Counted from the first letter of the stretch, positions 1 to 9,466 are shown. The stretch: DNA of 64,000 nt from Hinthialibacter sp964556895 (GCA_964556895.1 CAZKYC010000008.1:1-64000), one strand, 5' to 3'. Notes: generated from the letters alone by a model not told the origin. Numbers and translations are program-made.

Positions 1-126
1 GGATTGTCTATTATTGAAAGGACGAATATCGTTTTTTGACCAAATCCCAGGTCATACAGCAAGGGAAGTACTCAAATATCGGAAGAACCATTTATTTTAC
101 CATTCTTGAATCGATGACTCTATTTC

Positions 127-2133
127 TCATTGATCTATCCAAGCGCAAAACTGATCTTCATCAAGAATATCCACGCCCAGTTTTTCAGCTTTGTCGCGTT
201 TGGAGCCGGGGTTTTCGCCGCAGATGACGTAATCGGTGCTCTTACTGACAGAGCCTGTCACGCGCCCACCCCGTTCGCGTATCATTTCAGCCGCCTGGTT
301 TCGGGTGTAGTGTTCAAGCGACCCGGTCAAAACCACCGTCTTGTCATGGAACGGCGAACCAGTAGTATCCGTCGACTCAGATAGTTCATTTTCAAAATTC
401 AGACCAGCGCTTTCGAGGCGTTTAAGTTCTTCAATGTTGTGTTTTTGCTGAAAAAATTGATACACGCTCTCAGCCACGGTTGGGCCGACTTCATGGATGG
501 CGGCGAGTTCATCTTCGCTCAAGTTGTTTAGATCCCACAGGTTGCTTCGTCCGCGCATTAACACTTCGGCCAAGTGGCTGCCGACATGGCGCACGCCGAT
601 GGCGAACAACAACCGGTCAGGCGGGCGTTGTTTGCTGCGCTCCAATCCGTCGATGACGTTTTGGGCTGACTTGCCTCCCATGCGCTCCAGGTTTGACAGC
701 GCCTCTTTCTCAAGATGGTACAGGTCAGATAGACCGGTGATCAGTTTTTGGTCGCACAAGGCGTCAATCAACATCTCGCCGACGCCTTCGATATCCATTG
801 CGCTGCGTTGTACGAAGTGTTCGACTCGTCGTTTTAACTGATCAGGGCAGTTGAGATTGATACAACGAAAGACCACCTCGTCGTCTTTGCTTTTTTGGAT
901 CGGATCGCCGCATGACGGGCATTTCATTTCTGGTTCATAGTCTTTTTGGGTCCCATCACGCTGGTCGGTCAATACACGAACCACTTTGGGGATGATTTTC
1001 CCGCCCTTTTGAATGACCACCCGGTCGCCGATTCGAATGTCTTTACGTTTGATTTCGTCGAAGTTATGCAGCGTCGCATGGCGAATGGTCGTACCCGCGA
1101 GCAAGACTGGCTCCAGTTTCGCCCGTGGGGTAATGGCGCCGGTGCGGCCTACGTTCAGGTCGATATCGAGCAGTTTGGTCTCGGCTTCTTGGGCGGAAAA
1201 TTTATAGGCAATCGCCCAACGCGGAGTTTTTGAGGTGAAGCCCGCCTGTTCGCGATGACGAAGCAGGTTGGCTTTAATCACCAGGCCATCGACTTCAAAA
1301 TCAAGGCTGTGGCGCTTTGCGTCCCACTCTTGAACGGCGTCAACCAAGCCGTCAATTTCTTGAATGACCGCCCAGCCGGGGACAAGATTCAATCCCCATG
1401 ACTCGCACGCGCTCATAAATTCTGAATCTGTCTTGAATTCAGCGCCTTCAATTTCGCCGAGTGTGTGTACATACAAATCAAGCGGGCGTTTCTGAACGAT
1501 GTTTGGGTCAAGCATCTTGAGCGTTCCCGCCGTCGCGTTGCGCGGGTTGGCGAAAGGCGCTTCGCCCGCCTCCTCACGCTCACGGTTCATACGGAGAAAC
1601 CCGTTGTTGGGCAAGAAGATTTCTCCACGAATGTCTAGATATGTTGGCGCTCCGTTTAACGAATGTTTGAGAGATCGAATGGTTTTGACATTTTGAGTCA
1701 CGTCATCCCCCTGTTTCCCGTCGCCGCGGGTCACTGCGCGTTCGAGAGTTCCATTTTGGTATATCAGCGAGATGGCGACTCCATCGACCTTGGGTTGAAC
1801 GACATAATCAATGTCTTTGATTTCTAGCGTCTTTATCAAGCGTTTATGAAACTCACGCAGTTCTTCTTCAGAATAAGTATTGCGAATCGACAACATTGGC
1901 GTCTGGTGGGCGACGGTTTTAAACTCGCTGAGCGGTTCACCCCCAACCTGTTGGGTGGGAGAATCAGGCGAGACGTATTCGGGGTGTTTCTCTTCGAGCG
2001 CTTCCAGTTTCTTCATCAGCGCGTCAAAGTCTTGGTCGCTGATCTCAGGCTGGGCCTTGGTATAATAAAGATATTCGTGACGGCGAATATCGTCGCGCAG
2101 TTGTTCGATTTCTTTTTTGACACTCTTGGGCAT
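127..2133 (-). CDS. ligA: NAD-dependent DNA ligase LigA
   Basis: LigA seals 5'-phosphate/3'-OH nicks in DNA using NAD+, in replication and repair. The 668-residue product has the usual length and domain order: an N-terminal Ia domain with YxYY residues near 21-24, the adenylation motif KVDG with the AMP-accepting lysine at about K115, an OB fold, a four-cysteine zinc finger near residues 405-430 (CPSC then CINLNC), helix-hairpin-helix repeats, and a C-terminal BRCT domain from about residue 590. The start codon follows a plausible AAAGGG/AAAGAG ribosome-binding stretch. It stands alone, with a long AT-rich gap upstream. No key residue looks missing. Confidence 0.97.
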   Translation of the reverse strand: MPKSVKKEIEQLRDDIRRHEYLYYTKAQPEISDQDFDALMKKLEALEEKHPEYVSPDSPTQQVGGEPLSEFKTVAHQTPMLSIRNTYSEEELREFHKRLIKTLEIKDIDYVVQPKVDGVAISLIYQNGTLERAVTRGDGKQGDDVTQNVKTIRSLKHSLNGAPTYLDIRGEIFLPNNGFLRMNREREEAGEAPFANPRNATAGTLKMLDPNIVQKRPLDLYVHTLGEIEGAEFKTDSEFMSACESWGLNLVPGWAVIQEIDGLVDAVQEWDAKRHSLDFEVDGLVIKANLLRHREQAGFTSKTPRWAIAYKFSAQEAETKLLDIDLNVGRTGAITPRAKLEPVLLAGTTIRHATLHNFDEIKRKDIRIGDRVVIQKGGKIIPKVVRVLTDQRDGTQKDYEPEMKCPSCGDPIQKSKDDEVVFRCINLNCPDQLKRRVEHFVQRSAMDIEGVGEMLIDALCDQKLITGLSDLYHLEKEALSNLERMGGKSAQNVIDGLERSKQRPPDRLLFAIGVRHVGSHLAEVLMRGRSNLWDLNNLSEDELAAIHEVGPTVAESVYQFFQQKHNIEELKRLESAGLNFENELSESTDTTGSPFHDKTVVLTGSLEHYTRNQAAEMIRERGGRVTGSVSKSTDYVICGENPGSKRDKAEKLGVDILDEDQFCAWIDQ

Positions 2134-2628
2134 ACTCTTTGGACCCTTTCAACATCATCTGTGAAAGATTCTCGCTCAGAAACCAACCGCCAGCAAGAAG
2201 TGAAATTTCAATTTCTCTTTCAAATGAAGATTCGAAAGAATGAAGCATTTCAAACGCTTGATTCTTAATCATCGCTTATCTATAGTACATTGCATGTAAA
2301 GGGTTTAGGTATTGGTCTGCAAGACAATTGCAAACAAATTTTTTCAAAAACACCTGTATTTAACGGGTTTTTTTCGCTTTCATCGATTGAATTCATGAAG
2401 TCTTTCTGTTACGGGTTTATGGGCATTAGTAAAAGAAAATTACGCCCTGAAAAAAATTTTACAAAAAAAAGTATTGATATATAATATTAGGCAATGTAAC
2501 ATAGAACTATATACGCTATGGACATATCGTTTTTTTCTGTTTAAAATTGCCCAGGGTTGAACAAACGAAATAACCATTGTTGCCGTATGGATGCTTGACA
2601 ATCTGTTACGGCAACATGGAGGTACGTC
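2134..2628. other. AT-rich intergenic region between ligA and the PilZ-like gene
   Basis: This gap of about 495 bp separates the divergent ligA and PilZ-like genes and should hold both promoters. It is markedly AT-rich around 2440-2490, where a TATAAT-like hexamer lies at 2480-2485 without a good -35 partner. The only clear structure is the inverted repeat at 2579-2615 just before the PilZ-like gene. I see no convincing ORF or RNA gene. Confidence 0.5.
2579..2615. promoter_or_regulatory. 9-bp perfect inverted repeat upstream of the PilZ-like gene
   Basis: GTTGCCGTA at 2579-2587 is repeated in inverse as TACGGCAAC at 2607-2615, with a 19-nt spacer. The right arm ends a few bases before the GGAGG ribosome-binding site (about 2617-2622) of the gene starting at 2629. 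It could be an operator, or a 5'-UTR stem that controls access to the ribosome-binding site. The symmetry is seen directly; the function is inferred. Confidence 0.45.
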
Positions 2629-3069
2629 ATGATCGGCGCATCGGGCAATGGAACCAGTGTCGTTTATCGGTTTGATGCTGCAATCAATGCATCAATCCAT
2701 ATCAACGGCACCCATGTTCCACCAATCGACGTTCAGGGACAAATCACAAACTTCAGCCTGAACATGTTGCATTTCGAATGCAATAGTAGGATCCCTATCC
2801 CAGCGCGAGGCAAATTGTTGTTTGTTTTAAAAGACAACGAGGAACCGATTGAGATTCCTGTCGACATCGTTTCGCGCGCGGAAATGAAAAAGGGGTTTTG
2901 GAGTTGGACGCGTTCTGAGAGTTTTGAGTTTCGCCTGGCGATTCGCTCAACCAACTATGAAGAAATGGAACGCTACCAGCGCCACATGCACCGCCTGATT
3001 TTTGGCGAAGCGCATGTTCAAGGCATCAATAACGGTCCAGGCTCCCCCCAAGACGACACCTGGTCATAA
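2629..3069 (+). CDS. PilZ-like domain protein
   Basis: A 146-residue soluble protein with no signal peptide. From about residue 35 a beta-rich region follows the PilZ layout: an ITNFSLNML strand where PilZ proteins have D/NxSxxG, then a PxxG turn, a hydrophobic strand, a V-x-R strand, and FRLAIR followed by a helix ending YQRHMHRLIFG. The RxxxR c-di-GMP-binding motif is not evident, so ligand binding is doubtful. The start has a strong GGAGG site about six bases away. It converges on mutM. The assignment rests on fold-pattern recognition only; a PilZ-like adaptor is the best guess. Confidence 0.55.
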   Translation: MIGASGNGTSVVYRFDAAINASIHINGTHVPPIDVQGQITNFSLNMLHFECNSRIPIPARGKLLFVLKDNEEPIEIPVDIVSRAEMKKGFWSWTRSESFEFRLAIRSTNYEEMERYQRHMHRLIFGEAHVQGINNGPGSPQDDTWS

Positions 3070-3089
3070 CCCCTCTTTCCCTGTTCGTT

Positions 3090-3905
3090 TTAGAATTGAC
3101 AAGAGGGGCAGAAGTGCGTCCCACGACCACCTAACACCATTTTTTGTATTTCGCCCTTACACTTCACACAGGGCAAGCCGTCGCGCCCATACACCCGGTG
3201 TTTGTGTTGGAACTCGCCAAACCGTCCATCGAGTTGCATGAAATCATTTGTGGTCGATCCGCCCGCTTGTATAGACTCGTTTAACACGTTTTTTAACGAT
3301 TTTAATATCAAAACACTTTCTTGATCGCTGATGTCTCCCGCGGGGCGAGTGGGCAAGATATGAGCGCGAAACAGCCCTTCATCGACATAAATGTTGCCTA
3401 ATCCAGCGATTCGGCGTTGATTAAGCAACAGGTTTTTGATGGGCGCCGACCGTCCGTGCAAAATTTGCTGGAATTGGTTGCGGCGAATGGTTAGAGCGTC
3501 CGGCCCCAGGGCCGACCATGCTTCAAAAGCGTCCAACTCGCCTGGCGCAAAAACCGCCGCAAAGCCAAAGCGCCGAGGGTCGCGCTGTCTAAGTTCGTTT
3601 TGCCCATCGCTTAAGCCAATTCGTAAATGAGTATGAGTTTCGACATTCGCCTTGATGGGGGCATGCAGAAAGCGTCCGCTCATGCCCAGGTGGTGCATCA
3701 GCGCATAGCCATTGTCTAACTCAATGACAAGAAATTTGCCTTTTCGGTTGGTTGACTTGATTCGGGCGCCTTTCAATTTAGGGGCGAGTCTAACACCTCG
3801 TTGAAAATAATCAGGCCGCAAGACCTTATAATAAACGATGGATTGACCGACGGCGAGGCGCTCAACCGCCAGACGCACGGTTTCGACTTCAGGCAACTCA
3901 GGCAT
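3090..3905 (-). CDS. mutM: formamidopyrimidine-DNA glycosylase (Fpg/MutM)
   Basis: This bifunctional glycosylase/AP lyase excises 8-oxoguanine and ring-opened purines. The start at 3905 gives the invariant N-terminus MPELPEVE, whose Pro2 is the catalytic nucleophile and whose Glu3 is also catalytic. A longer frame to 3944 exists but would bury Pro2, so I reject it. The H2TH region (NIYVDEGLF) is near residue 170, and the C-terminal zinc finger has two CxxC pairs (CVKC and CPSC). At 271 residues it has the normal family length. It converges on the PilZ-like gene and is transcribed away from the divergent prenyl synthase. Confidence 0.96.
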   Translation of the reverse strand: MPELPEVETVRLAVERLAVGQSIVYYKVLRPDYFQRGVRLAPKLKGARIKSTNRKGKFLVIELDNGYALMHHLGMSGRFLHAPIKANVETHTHLRIGLSDGQNELRQRDPRRFGFAAVFAPGELDAFEAWSALGPDALTIRRNQFQQILHGRSAPIKNLLLNQRRIAGLGNIYVDEGLFRAHILPTRPAGDISDQESVLILKSLKNVLNESIQAGGSTTNDFMQLDGRFGEFQHKHRVYGRDGLPCVKCKGEIQKMVLGGRGTHFCPSCQF

Positions 3906-4057
3906 TGGTGGGTATAAGTCCTTCCCTTTTCCTTGACACTCCATGGAAAGCAGCGAGAATGTTATAACACCCTATGATACAGCATAAAAACGCCTTTCGT
4001 ATCCGCCATACCGCCGAGGATATCGAAGATCACTTTTGAGCAAGGGCCGACCAATAT

Positions 4058-5152
4058 ATGAGTTCGACCATACCCGTTTTTTCGGATGAGGCGCCGCAAT
4101 CGACCGAGATTTCGGTGCAGCAGATTTGTTCGCCGGTTCAATCTGAACTGGATCTGACCAAGGCATTATACGAACAAACCATTCTCGCCACCGCTGAGCG
4201 CAATCTGTTAGAAAAACTGGTCAGCGGCGACGGACGTTTTTTTATTCCCGAACCGTTTCGCGTTTCAGTTGTTGATGCGATCGCCCAACATCTGCTCAAA
4301 GGCGAAGGTAAATGGGTGAGGGCGGCGATGGCGTTGTTGAGCGCCGGCTCATTTGGCAAACAAACCGAGGCCGCCAGACAAATCGCCACCGCTGTTGAGT
4401 TGATTCACCTGGCGACGTTGGTTCATGACGACATTATTGACGAAGCGCTGATCAGGCGCGGCGTTGAAACCACCTCTCACAATTGGGGCAACTCAATCGC
4501 GGTTCTGCTGGGCGACTTTTTGTTCTGCAAGGCGTTCAAACTACTTCTGGCTAGCGAGTGCGTCCCCGCGCAAACCATGCTAACCCATGCAACCGGCCAA
4601 ATGTGTCTGGGAGAAATTTGCGAATTAGAATACTCGTACCATAACGGCGTCAATGAAGCCGATTATCTTGAAATGATCTCATGTAAGACTGCCTCTTTGA
4701 TGGCGGCGGCCACCGCGTCAGGCGCCGAACTGGCCGGGCTGGACCCAACACTCGTCGAACACATGCACGGCTATGGGCATAGCATCGGCATGGCGTTTCA
4801 GATTACTGACGACGTTCTCGATTATACCTCTCATCTCTCCACGCTGGGCAAAGAACAAGGCGTCGACATTCGAAACGGCAAGGCGACGCTGCCGTTGATT
4901 CACGCCTTTGAGACCCAGAGCGATACAGCCCAGGCAATCTTAGACGGCGACGCCAGCGTAGAAGAAAAGCGCGAGTCCTTGCTCACGCTCATGACCGATT
5001 TGGGTTCAATAGAATACGCCTATTCGGTAGGCCGCAAATATGGCGATATGGCCTCTGAACATCTTGATGCAGTCGAACCAAACGTCGAGTCCGCCGAATG
5101 CATCCAATCGCTGCGGCTGCTCATCGACTTTATTCTTCGCCGGGATTGTTAA
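4058..5152 (+). CDS. trans-polyprenyl diphosphate synthase (octaprenyl/heptaprenyl type)
   Basis: It elongates an allylic diphosphate with isopentenyl diphosphate, most likely to make the respiratory quinone side chain. The 364-residue protein has both Asp-rich motifs of the family: DDIID at about 124-128 after LVH, and DDVLD at about 251-255 after QIT. The GKWVR stretch near 84 matches the GKxxR diphosphate-binding motif. The N-terminal ~35 residues are a non-conserved extension. The 3' end overlaps the convergent engB gene by 23 bp. Chain length cannot be read from the sequence, so I give no ispB/hepT symbol. Confidence 0.9.
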   Translation: MSSTIPVFSDEAPQSTEISVQQICSPVQSELDLTKALYEQTILATAERNLLEKLVSGDGRFFIPEPFRVSVVDAIAQHLLKGEGKWVRAAMALLSAGSFGKQTEAARQIATAVELIHLATLVHDDIIDEALIRRGVETTSHNWGNSIAVLLGDFLFCKAFKLLLASECVPAQTMLTHATGQMCLGEICELEYSYHNGVNEADYLEMISCKTASLMAAATASGAELAGLDPTLVEHMHGYGHSIGMAFQITDDVLDYTSHLSTLGKEQGVDIRNGKATLPLIHAFETQSDTAQAILDGDASVEEKRESLLTLMTDLGSIEYAYSVGRKYGDMASEHLDAVEPNVESAECIQSLRLLIDFILRRDC

Positions 5153-5786
5153 AACGCCCGGCTGGGGATTGTTCAACCAGTTCGCCAATGATTGTGGTCA
5201 ACTGGTTCAACCCGTCTTTTTTTACCGCCGAAGTCGTCACCCACTGTTCACCCTCGCCAAACAACAACAACTTTTCTAAGCGTTTAATTTGTTGGTTGAG
5301 CGCGCCGCGTTTGAGTTTATCGGCCTTGGTGAAAACCGTAATTGGAACCAACCCGGTCGATAACACCCACTCTCTCATCTGAATGTCTTGTTTAGATGGG
5401 TCGTGTCGGCAGTCGATTAAATGAATGACTGACACCAACGGCCCGCGCTTGTATAAAAACTCAGATAGCGACTCGCCCCATTGGGCCTGTTCGCTTTTTG
5501 ACACCTTGGCGTATCCATATCCAGGCAAGTCGACCAGATAGAAATTCATAGAGCCAGGCTCCACACGCAAGTTAAAATAATTGAGAGCGCGGGTTTTGCC
5601 GGGCGTGCTGGATGTCTTGGCGAGTGACTTGTGGTTGCACAGCGCGTTAATCAGGCTGGATTTTCCTACATTCGACCGCCCCGCCACCGCGATCTCAATT
5701 CGGTCGGCGGGAGGACAACACTTGATTGATGGCGCCGTGGTCACAAATGAGGCTTCTACAATACGATAGGGATTGTCTGATTTCAT
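5130..5786 (-). CDS. engB: ribosome biogenesis GTPase EngB/YihA/YsxC
   Basis: A TRAFAC-class GTPase needed for assembly of the large ribosomal subunit. The 218-residue product carries G1 GRSNVGKSS at 36-44, a G2 threonine region (SSTPGKTR), G3 DLPGYG, G4 TKAD and a G5-like TSA, all in family order. Its ATG overlaps the murB stop in an ATGA arrangement, so it is the last gene of the adk / secreted-protein / murB / engB group. The 3' end overlaps the convergent prenyl synthase by 23 bp. Confidence 0.95.
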   Translation of the reverse strand: MKSDNPYRIVEASFVTTAPSIKCCPPADRIEIAVAGRSNVGKSSLINALCNHKSLAKTSSTPGKTRALNYFNLRVEPGSMNFYLVDLPGYGYAKVSKSEQAQWGESLSEFLYKRGPLVSVIHLIDCRHDPSKQDIQMREWVLSTGLVPITVFTKADKLKRGALNQQIKRLEKLLLFGEGEQWVTTSAVKKDGLNQLTTIIGELVEQSPAGRFNNPGEE

Positions 5787-6718
5787 CGCAGGTATTGCAC
5801 TTCACGTTCGAGTTGTATGTCAAATTTTTCTTTCACGCGTGACGCCATTTCATTCGCCAGTTGGTTGACGTCTTCACAAGTGGCGCCACCCAGGTTAATG
5901 ATAATGTTGGCGTGTTTGTCGAAGACGCCAGCGTTACCGATTCGCATCCCCTTCACACCGGCTTCGTCCAGATATTTCCCGGCGGGCACGCGCCATCCGC
6001 CCGGTTCGGCGGGAGGCAGGTTCTTAAAAAACGAACCAGCAGACGGCTGGTCGACGCTTGGGTGTTTTATCTCGCGTTGGGCTTTAATTTTGTTAATAGT
6101 CTCTAGCAACTCATCGGCGGCGCCAGGCGAGAACGTCCCCATGTGAGCTTCAAGCAGGATGTCGCCGCGTTTTCGCGCTTCGCTGTTTCGGTAGGTGATT
6201 CCCAGCGCGTCGACCGGAAGCGTCTCAACTTCGCCGTTTTTCTTAAGCATCCGGGCGCTCAACACGAATTTGTGAACCAGGGCGCCAAACGCTCCCGCCC
6301 CGCCAACAATGGCGCCGCCGACTGAACCGGGAATGCCCGCCGCAAACGATAAGTCAGCCCAACCGCGGGCTGAAACGTCTTTCACAAACTGGTCGAGGTT
6401 GTAACCGCCTTCAACCGTGACAGTATGGTCTTCATTCCATGTGACAGACTGGGTTTTGTTGATGACGACCAGGCCTTCGATTCCAGCGTCGTCGATCAAG
6501 ACGTTTGAACACCCCGCCAGAAACACGAACCGTATTCCCAGTTCGAGCGAAGCGCGATAGGCGTTAATCAATTGGTCTTGTGCGGTCGCTTCAATCAGAA
6601 AGCGGGCGGGGCCGCCAATTTGTAAGGTAGTGTAAGAGGCTAATGGAACCTGGGTTTTCAGGCCATCGCCAAGTATGTCGCGTAAGGATTGTTCGACTGA
6701 TGTGATGCTGTTGGTCAT
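5783..6718 (-). CDS. murB: UDP-N-acetylenolpyruvoylglucosamine reductase MurB
   Basis: MurB reduces the enolpyruvyl ether with NADPH to form UDP-MurNAc, the second committed step of peptidoglycan synthesis. The 311-residue protein shows the FAD-binding region (FLAGCSNVLIDD, then AGIPGSVGGAIVGGAGAFG near 125-145) and the catalytic serine motif SAGSFFKN near 226-233. A GKYLDEAG..KHANIIIN block near 250-280 follows. The shape fits the shorter type II form. Both ends overlap neighbours by 4 bp, indicating translational coupling in the operon. Confidence 0.96.
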   Translation of the reverse strand: MTNSITSVEQSLRDILGDGLKTQVPLASYTTLQIGGPARFLIEATAQDQLINAYRASLELGIRFVFLAGCSNVLIDDAGIEGLVVINKTQSVTWNEDHTVTVEGGYNLDQFVKDVSARGWADLSFAAGIPGSVGGAIVGGAGAFGALVHKFVLSARMLKKNGEVETLPVDALGITYRNSEARKRGDILLEAHMGTFSPGAADELLETINKIKAQREIKHPSVDQPSAGSFFKNLPPAEPGGWRVPAGKYLDEAGVKGMRIGNAGVFDKHANIIINLGGATCEDVNQLANEMASRVKEKFDIQLEREVQYLR

Positions 6719-7281
6719 TCTAAACTCAAGCGCAGCCAGGAGCCGTCATACTTATCCTGTTGGTCATAAAGCATCCCTTTGGGGGATTTTTTGATCTCTT
6801 CAACCAACGCAGTCAACTCATCTTGTTTGTCTTTAAAATCTCGAAACGCCAACTGAATGGCGCCCACCGCCGCTGAGGTCACCAGCAACGGCACCGGCAA
6901 TCGTAGTTTGTTGGAATGAATGACCAAATACCCCGGGGCGTCATTTGGGCCATACAAAAAATCCTGTTTTGTGACTTCTAGCCGATACCGGTCTGATTCA
7001 TTTTGAATCGAGTCATCCATGCGCAACGATTCGACCATGGTGGTGATCAACCCCAAATCAAATCCGCTATCTTTGATTTCCGCGCTCCATTTGTCAGGCA
7101 TGGCTTTAACAAAGGCTTGAGCCAGTGAAACGGTCAATGTCGCGTGAGACACAATGGGTGAAACCGAACTAATCTCTTCAAACGAAACATGAAGCCGCGG
7201 CGTAGTGGTTTCTTGCGCCGCGGCGATGATAGTCGTTAGTGTAAGTATGAGAACAGAAAGCCAAGTGCGGACCATTGTCAT
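6715..7281 (-). CDS. secreted protein of unknown function
   Basis: A 188-residue product I do not recognise. The N-terminus is a typical Sec signal peptide: a short basic start, a hydrophobic core to about residue 20, and likely cleavage after AAA or AQE. The mature part is an alpha/beta domain with no cysteine and no obvious catalytic motif. An internal ATG two codons in is an alternative start. The 3' end overlaps murB by 4 bp, so it is co-transcribed with cell-wall and ribosome genes. An envelope role is plausible but not shown. Confidence 0.75.
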   Translation of the reverse strand: MTMVRTWLSVLILTLTTIIAAAQETTTPRLHVSFEEISSVSPIVSHATLTVSLAQAFVKAMPDKWSAEIKDSGFDLGLITTMVESLRMDDSIQNESDRYRLEVTKQDFLYGPNDAPGYLVIHSNKLRLPVPLLVTSAAVGAIQLAFRDFKDKQDELTALVEEIKKSPKGMLYDQQDKYDGSWLRLSLE

Positions 7282-7349
7282 CGCCTAAGTGTGAAGCATG
7301 TGGTTGAGGCCATTCATAGTATAGACGAAATTCGGCGCCGCGAATGGAC

Positions 7350-7961
7350 TCAGGCCAAGTTCGCTTTTTCTATCATGATTGGCTTTAGCCGGCCAAAGAC
7401 TTCTTCCGGCGTCCCTACACCATCAAATGAGAAGAGGTTGCCGTGTTGTTGGTAATATTCTTCTAACGGAAACGTCTTTTCTTTCCAAACGCGCATGCGC
7501 TCGCGAATCACCTCTTCATTGTCATCGGGGCGTTTTTCGGCGCCCTGCCCGCGCTTGAGAAGCCGCTCAACCAATAATGACTCGGGCACTTCAAGATTGA
7601 GCATCCCAACGAAATGCAGGCTTAAATCCGATAACAGATCATCCATCATTTCGGCCTGGCCGACCGTACGCGGAAACCCGTCTAATAAAACGCCTTTGGG
7701 GCCGTCAGCGTCACGCAACACATCTTGTAATTCATCATGAACAAAGACTTTGATCATTTCGTCTGGGACGAGTTCACCGCGTTGCATCAGGTCTTGGGCT
7801 GCTTTGGCGTTTTCATCACCGCGGGCGAGGGCATGGCGAAAGACGTCGCCGGAACTGACATGCAGGAATCCCAATTCAGACTTAATGTATTCCGCCTGGG
7901 TGCCTTTGCCGCACCCTGGAGGGCCAAGGATGGAGACTGTCGGAATGGATTGGGAATTCAT
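7350..7961 (-). CDS. adk: adenylate kinase
   Basis: It interconverts ATP plus AMP with two ADP. Walker A GPPGCGKGT lies at about 13-21, the AMP-binding SSGDVFR and GFPRT motifs are present, and RPDDNEEVIRERM forms the closing region. The lid is short and has no zinc cysteines, so this is the short bacterial form (203 residues). I chose the ATG at 7961, preceded by GAAAGGA about 10 bases away, over a start at 8054 that would add 31 residues unlike the family. It probably heads the adk-murB-engB group. Confidence 0.95.
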   Translation of the reverse strand: MNSQSIPTVSILGPPGCGKGTQAEYIKSELGFLHVSSGDVFRHALARGDENAKAAQDLMQRGELVPDEMIKVFVHDELQDVLRDADGPKGVLLDGFPRTVGQAEMMDDLLSDLSLHFVGMLNLEVPESLLVERLLKRGQGAEKRPDDNEEVIRERMRVWKEKTFPLEEYYQQHGNLFSFDGVGTPEEVFGRLKPIMIEKANLA

Positions 7962-8166
7962 TGGTGGTTGTCCTTTCGTTGAATCATGGTGTCGATAGAT
8001 GAAACTATATGTTTCAATGAATAATTGATATTTTCTGTCAATAAGACTACTCATTGTAAGAATTTGGGCCAGTTTTCAAAGGGATTCAAGCATTTTTTTT
8101 ATCTTCCATACAAAAACCTTCGATGGCGCATTGGTTCAAGATACAGTAAGATTGAATTTCAATATT

Positions 8167-9111
8167 ATGAATGACAAACAAGACCACCAATTTTCGTATT
8201 TTGGTTCGGCTGAAGGCCGGGCGATGTTGCTGTCACTGTCGATGGCGGTCATCATTATATATATCAAAGGCGCCGCGTATTTTCTCTCTGGTTCGTTGGC
8301 GATCTTTTCTGATTTTATCGAGTCGGCGGTTCAGCTGCCTGTTATCATATTCGCCGCTTATTCGCTTTCGCTGAAACATCGGCCTCCCGACGAAAACCAT
8401 TTGTATGGGCATGGAAAAATTCAATTCGTTTCCGCCGCGCTTGAAGGCGGTCTCGTAATCGCGGCGGCGATGTTAATCTGGTATGAGACCGGGATTGCCG
8501 TCGCACATGGCTACACACTCGACGACATTGAAAGCGCCGCCTTGTTTTCAATTCTCGCGGCGGCGTTAAGCGGGTTTGTGGGCTGGTATTTGGTTCGCAC
8601 CGGAACACGCGTCAACTCGATCATTCTCATCGCAGACGGCAAGCACATACTCTCTGACTTTATTACCACCACCGCGACTTTAACAGGAGCCATTCTCGCC
8701 TGGCTGACTGGATGGATGCTATTAGACACCCTGGCGGCGATCATAGCGGGCGGGTATATTCTGGCAGTCGGGTTAAAATTGGTTCGCCAATCGGTCGGAG
8801 GCCTGCTAGACGAGGCTGACTCAGACGTTGACCAAATTGTCCGTAAGGTTCTTCGTGAAGAATCAAGAGAGCATAGTTGGGATTACCACGCGCTGAGACA
8901 CCGCTCTGAAGGCGACAAACATTGGGTTGAATTGCATCTGGTTTTTAGCCCTGACGTCTCGCTAGAAGAGGCCCACGATGAGGCAAGCCATTTAGAAGAT
9001 GAACTTCGACAGGCGTTAGCCAAACCCGTCACTGTCACAACTCATCTTGAGCCAGAAGGCAAAGAATCTGACAACGATCCACACGCTGTAATTCCGGAGG
9101 CCCCAAAATGA
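8167..9111 (+). CDS. cation diffusion facilitator (CDF) family transporter
   Basis: A divalent-metal/proton antiporter of the inner membrane. The 314-residue protein has about six predicted membrane spans. It has the CDF signature GSLAIFSDFIES in the early spans, PPDENHLYGHGK on the loop after them, and a second metal-site motif HILSDF in the fifth span. A cytoplasmic C-terminal domain contains the histidines typical of the regulatory fold. I start at the ATG 8167; a TTG at 8131 would add 12 residues. The metal cannot be predicted safely. It overlaps the downstream cupin gene by 4 bp. Confidence 0.9.
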   Translation: MNDKQDHQFSYFGSAEGRAMLLSLSMAVIIIYIKGAAYFLSGSLAIFSDFIESAVQLPVIIFAAYSLSLKHRPPDENHLYGHGKIQFVSAALEGGLVIAAAMLIWYETGIAVAHGYTLDDIESAALFSILAAALSGFVGWYLVRTGTRVNSIILIADGKHILSDFITTTATLTGAILAWLTGWMLLDTLAAIIAGGYILAVGLKLVRQSVGGLLDEADSDVDQIVRKVLREESREHSWDYHALRHRSEGDKHWVELHLVFSPDVSLEEAHDEASHLEDELRQALAKPVTVTTHLEPEGKESDNDPHAVIPEAPK

Positions 9112-9458
9112 CGACTGAAACCAAACGCTTTATGGTTCGCTATCAAGAAGACGTTGAAACCGAAAAGAGTACATGCGGCTGGCGCAAGCGCCTCATCTCT
9201 CGTGAAGATGAAACGCCCGCATACCTTCACACCGTCCACATCAACGGCTCGAAGGCCCACTATCACAAACGCGCCACCGAATTTTATTATGTCATAGATG
9301 GAGAAGGCGCCATCACATTGGATGGAGCCTCGTTTCCATTAAAAAAGGGAATGTTGATTAAAATTGACCCTGGTTGCGTCCACTCATCCGAAGGCGACCA
9401 TGAGGTGTTGGTGATTGGCATCCCAGACATCGCCGAAGACGACATCTTTTTTGAATGA
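9108..9458 (+). CDS. small cupin-domain protein
   Basis: A 116-residue single-domain cupin. The region from about residue 40 has the two cupin motifs in a compact barrel: HYHKRATEFYYVIDGEG (metal-ligand histidines and glutamate) and then PGCVHSSEGD with a third histidine. Such proteins bind a metal and may be dioxygenases, isomerases or sensors; the substrate cannot be deduced. The start codon overlaps the CDF transporter stop (ATGA), so the two are translated together. A link to metal handling is inferred from that alone. Confidence 0.85.
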   Translation: MTTETKRFMVRYQEDVETEKSTCGWRKRLISREDETPAYLHTVHINGSKAHYHKRATEFYYVIDGEGAITLDGASFPLKKGMLIKIDPGCVHSSEGDHEVLVIGIPDIAEDDIFFE

Positions 9459-9466
9459 GGGGTTAA

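Noticed and set aside
1..126. Search for a gene in the first 126 bases
   Set aside because: Only short shadow frames occur; nothing with a start, ribosome site and protein-like sequence.
3070..3108. CCCCTCTT/AAGAGGGG inverted repeat at the mutM 3' end as a terminator
   Set aside because: The loop is long, the arm lies inside the mutM coding end and no T tract follows on either strand.
3906..3944. Longer N-terminus for mutM starting at 3944
   Set aside because: Catalysis needs Pro as residue 2 after Met removal, which only the start at 3905 gives.
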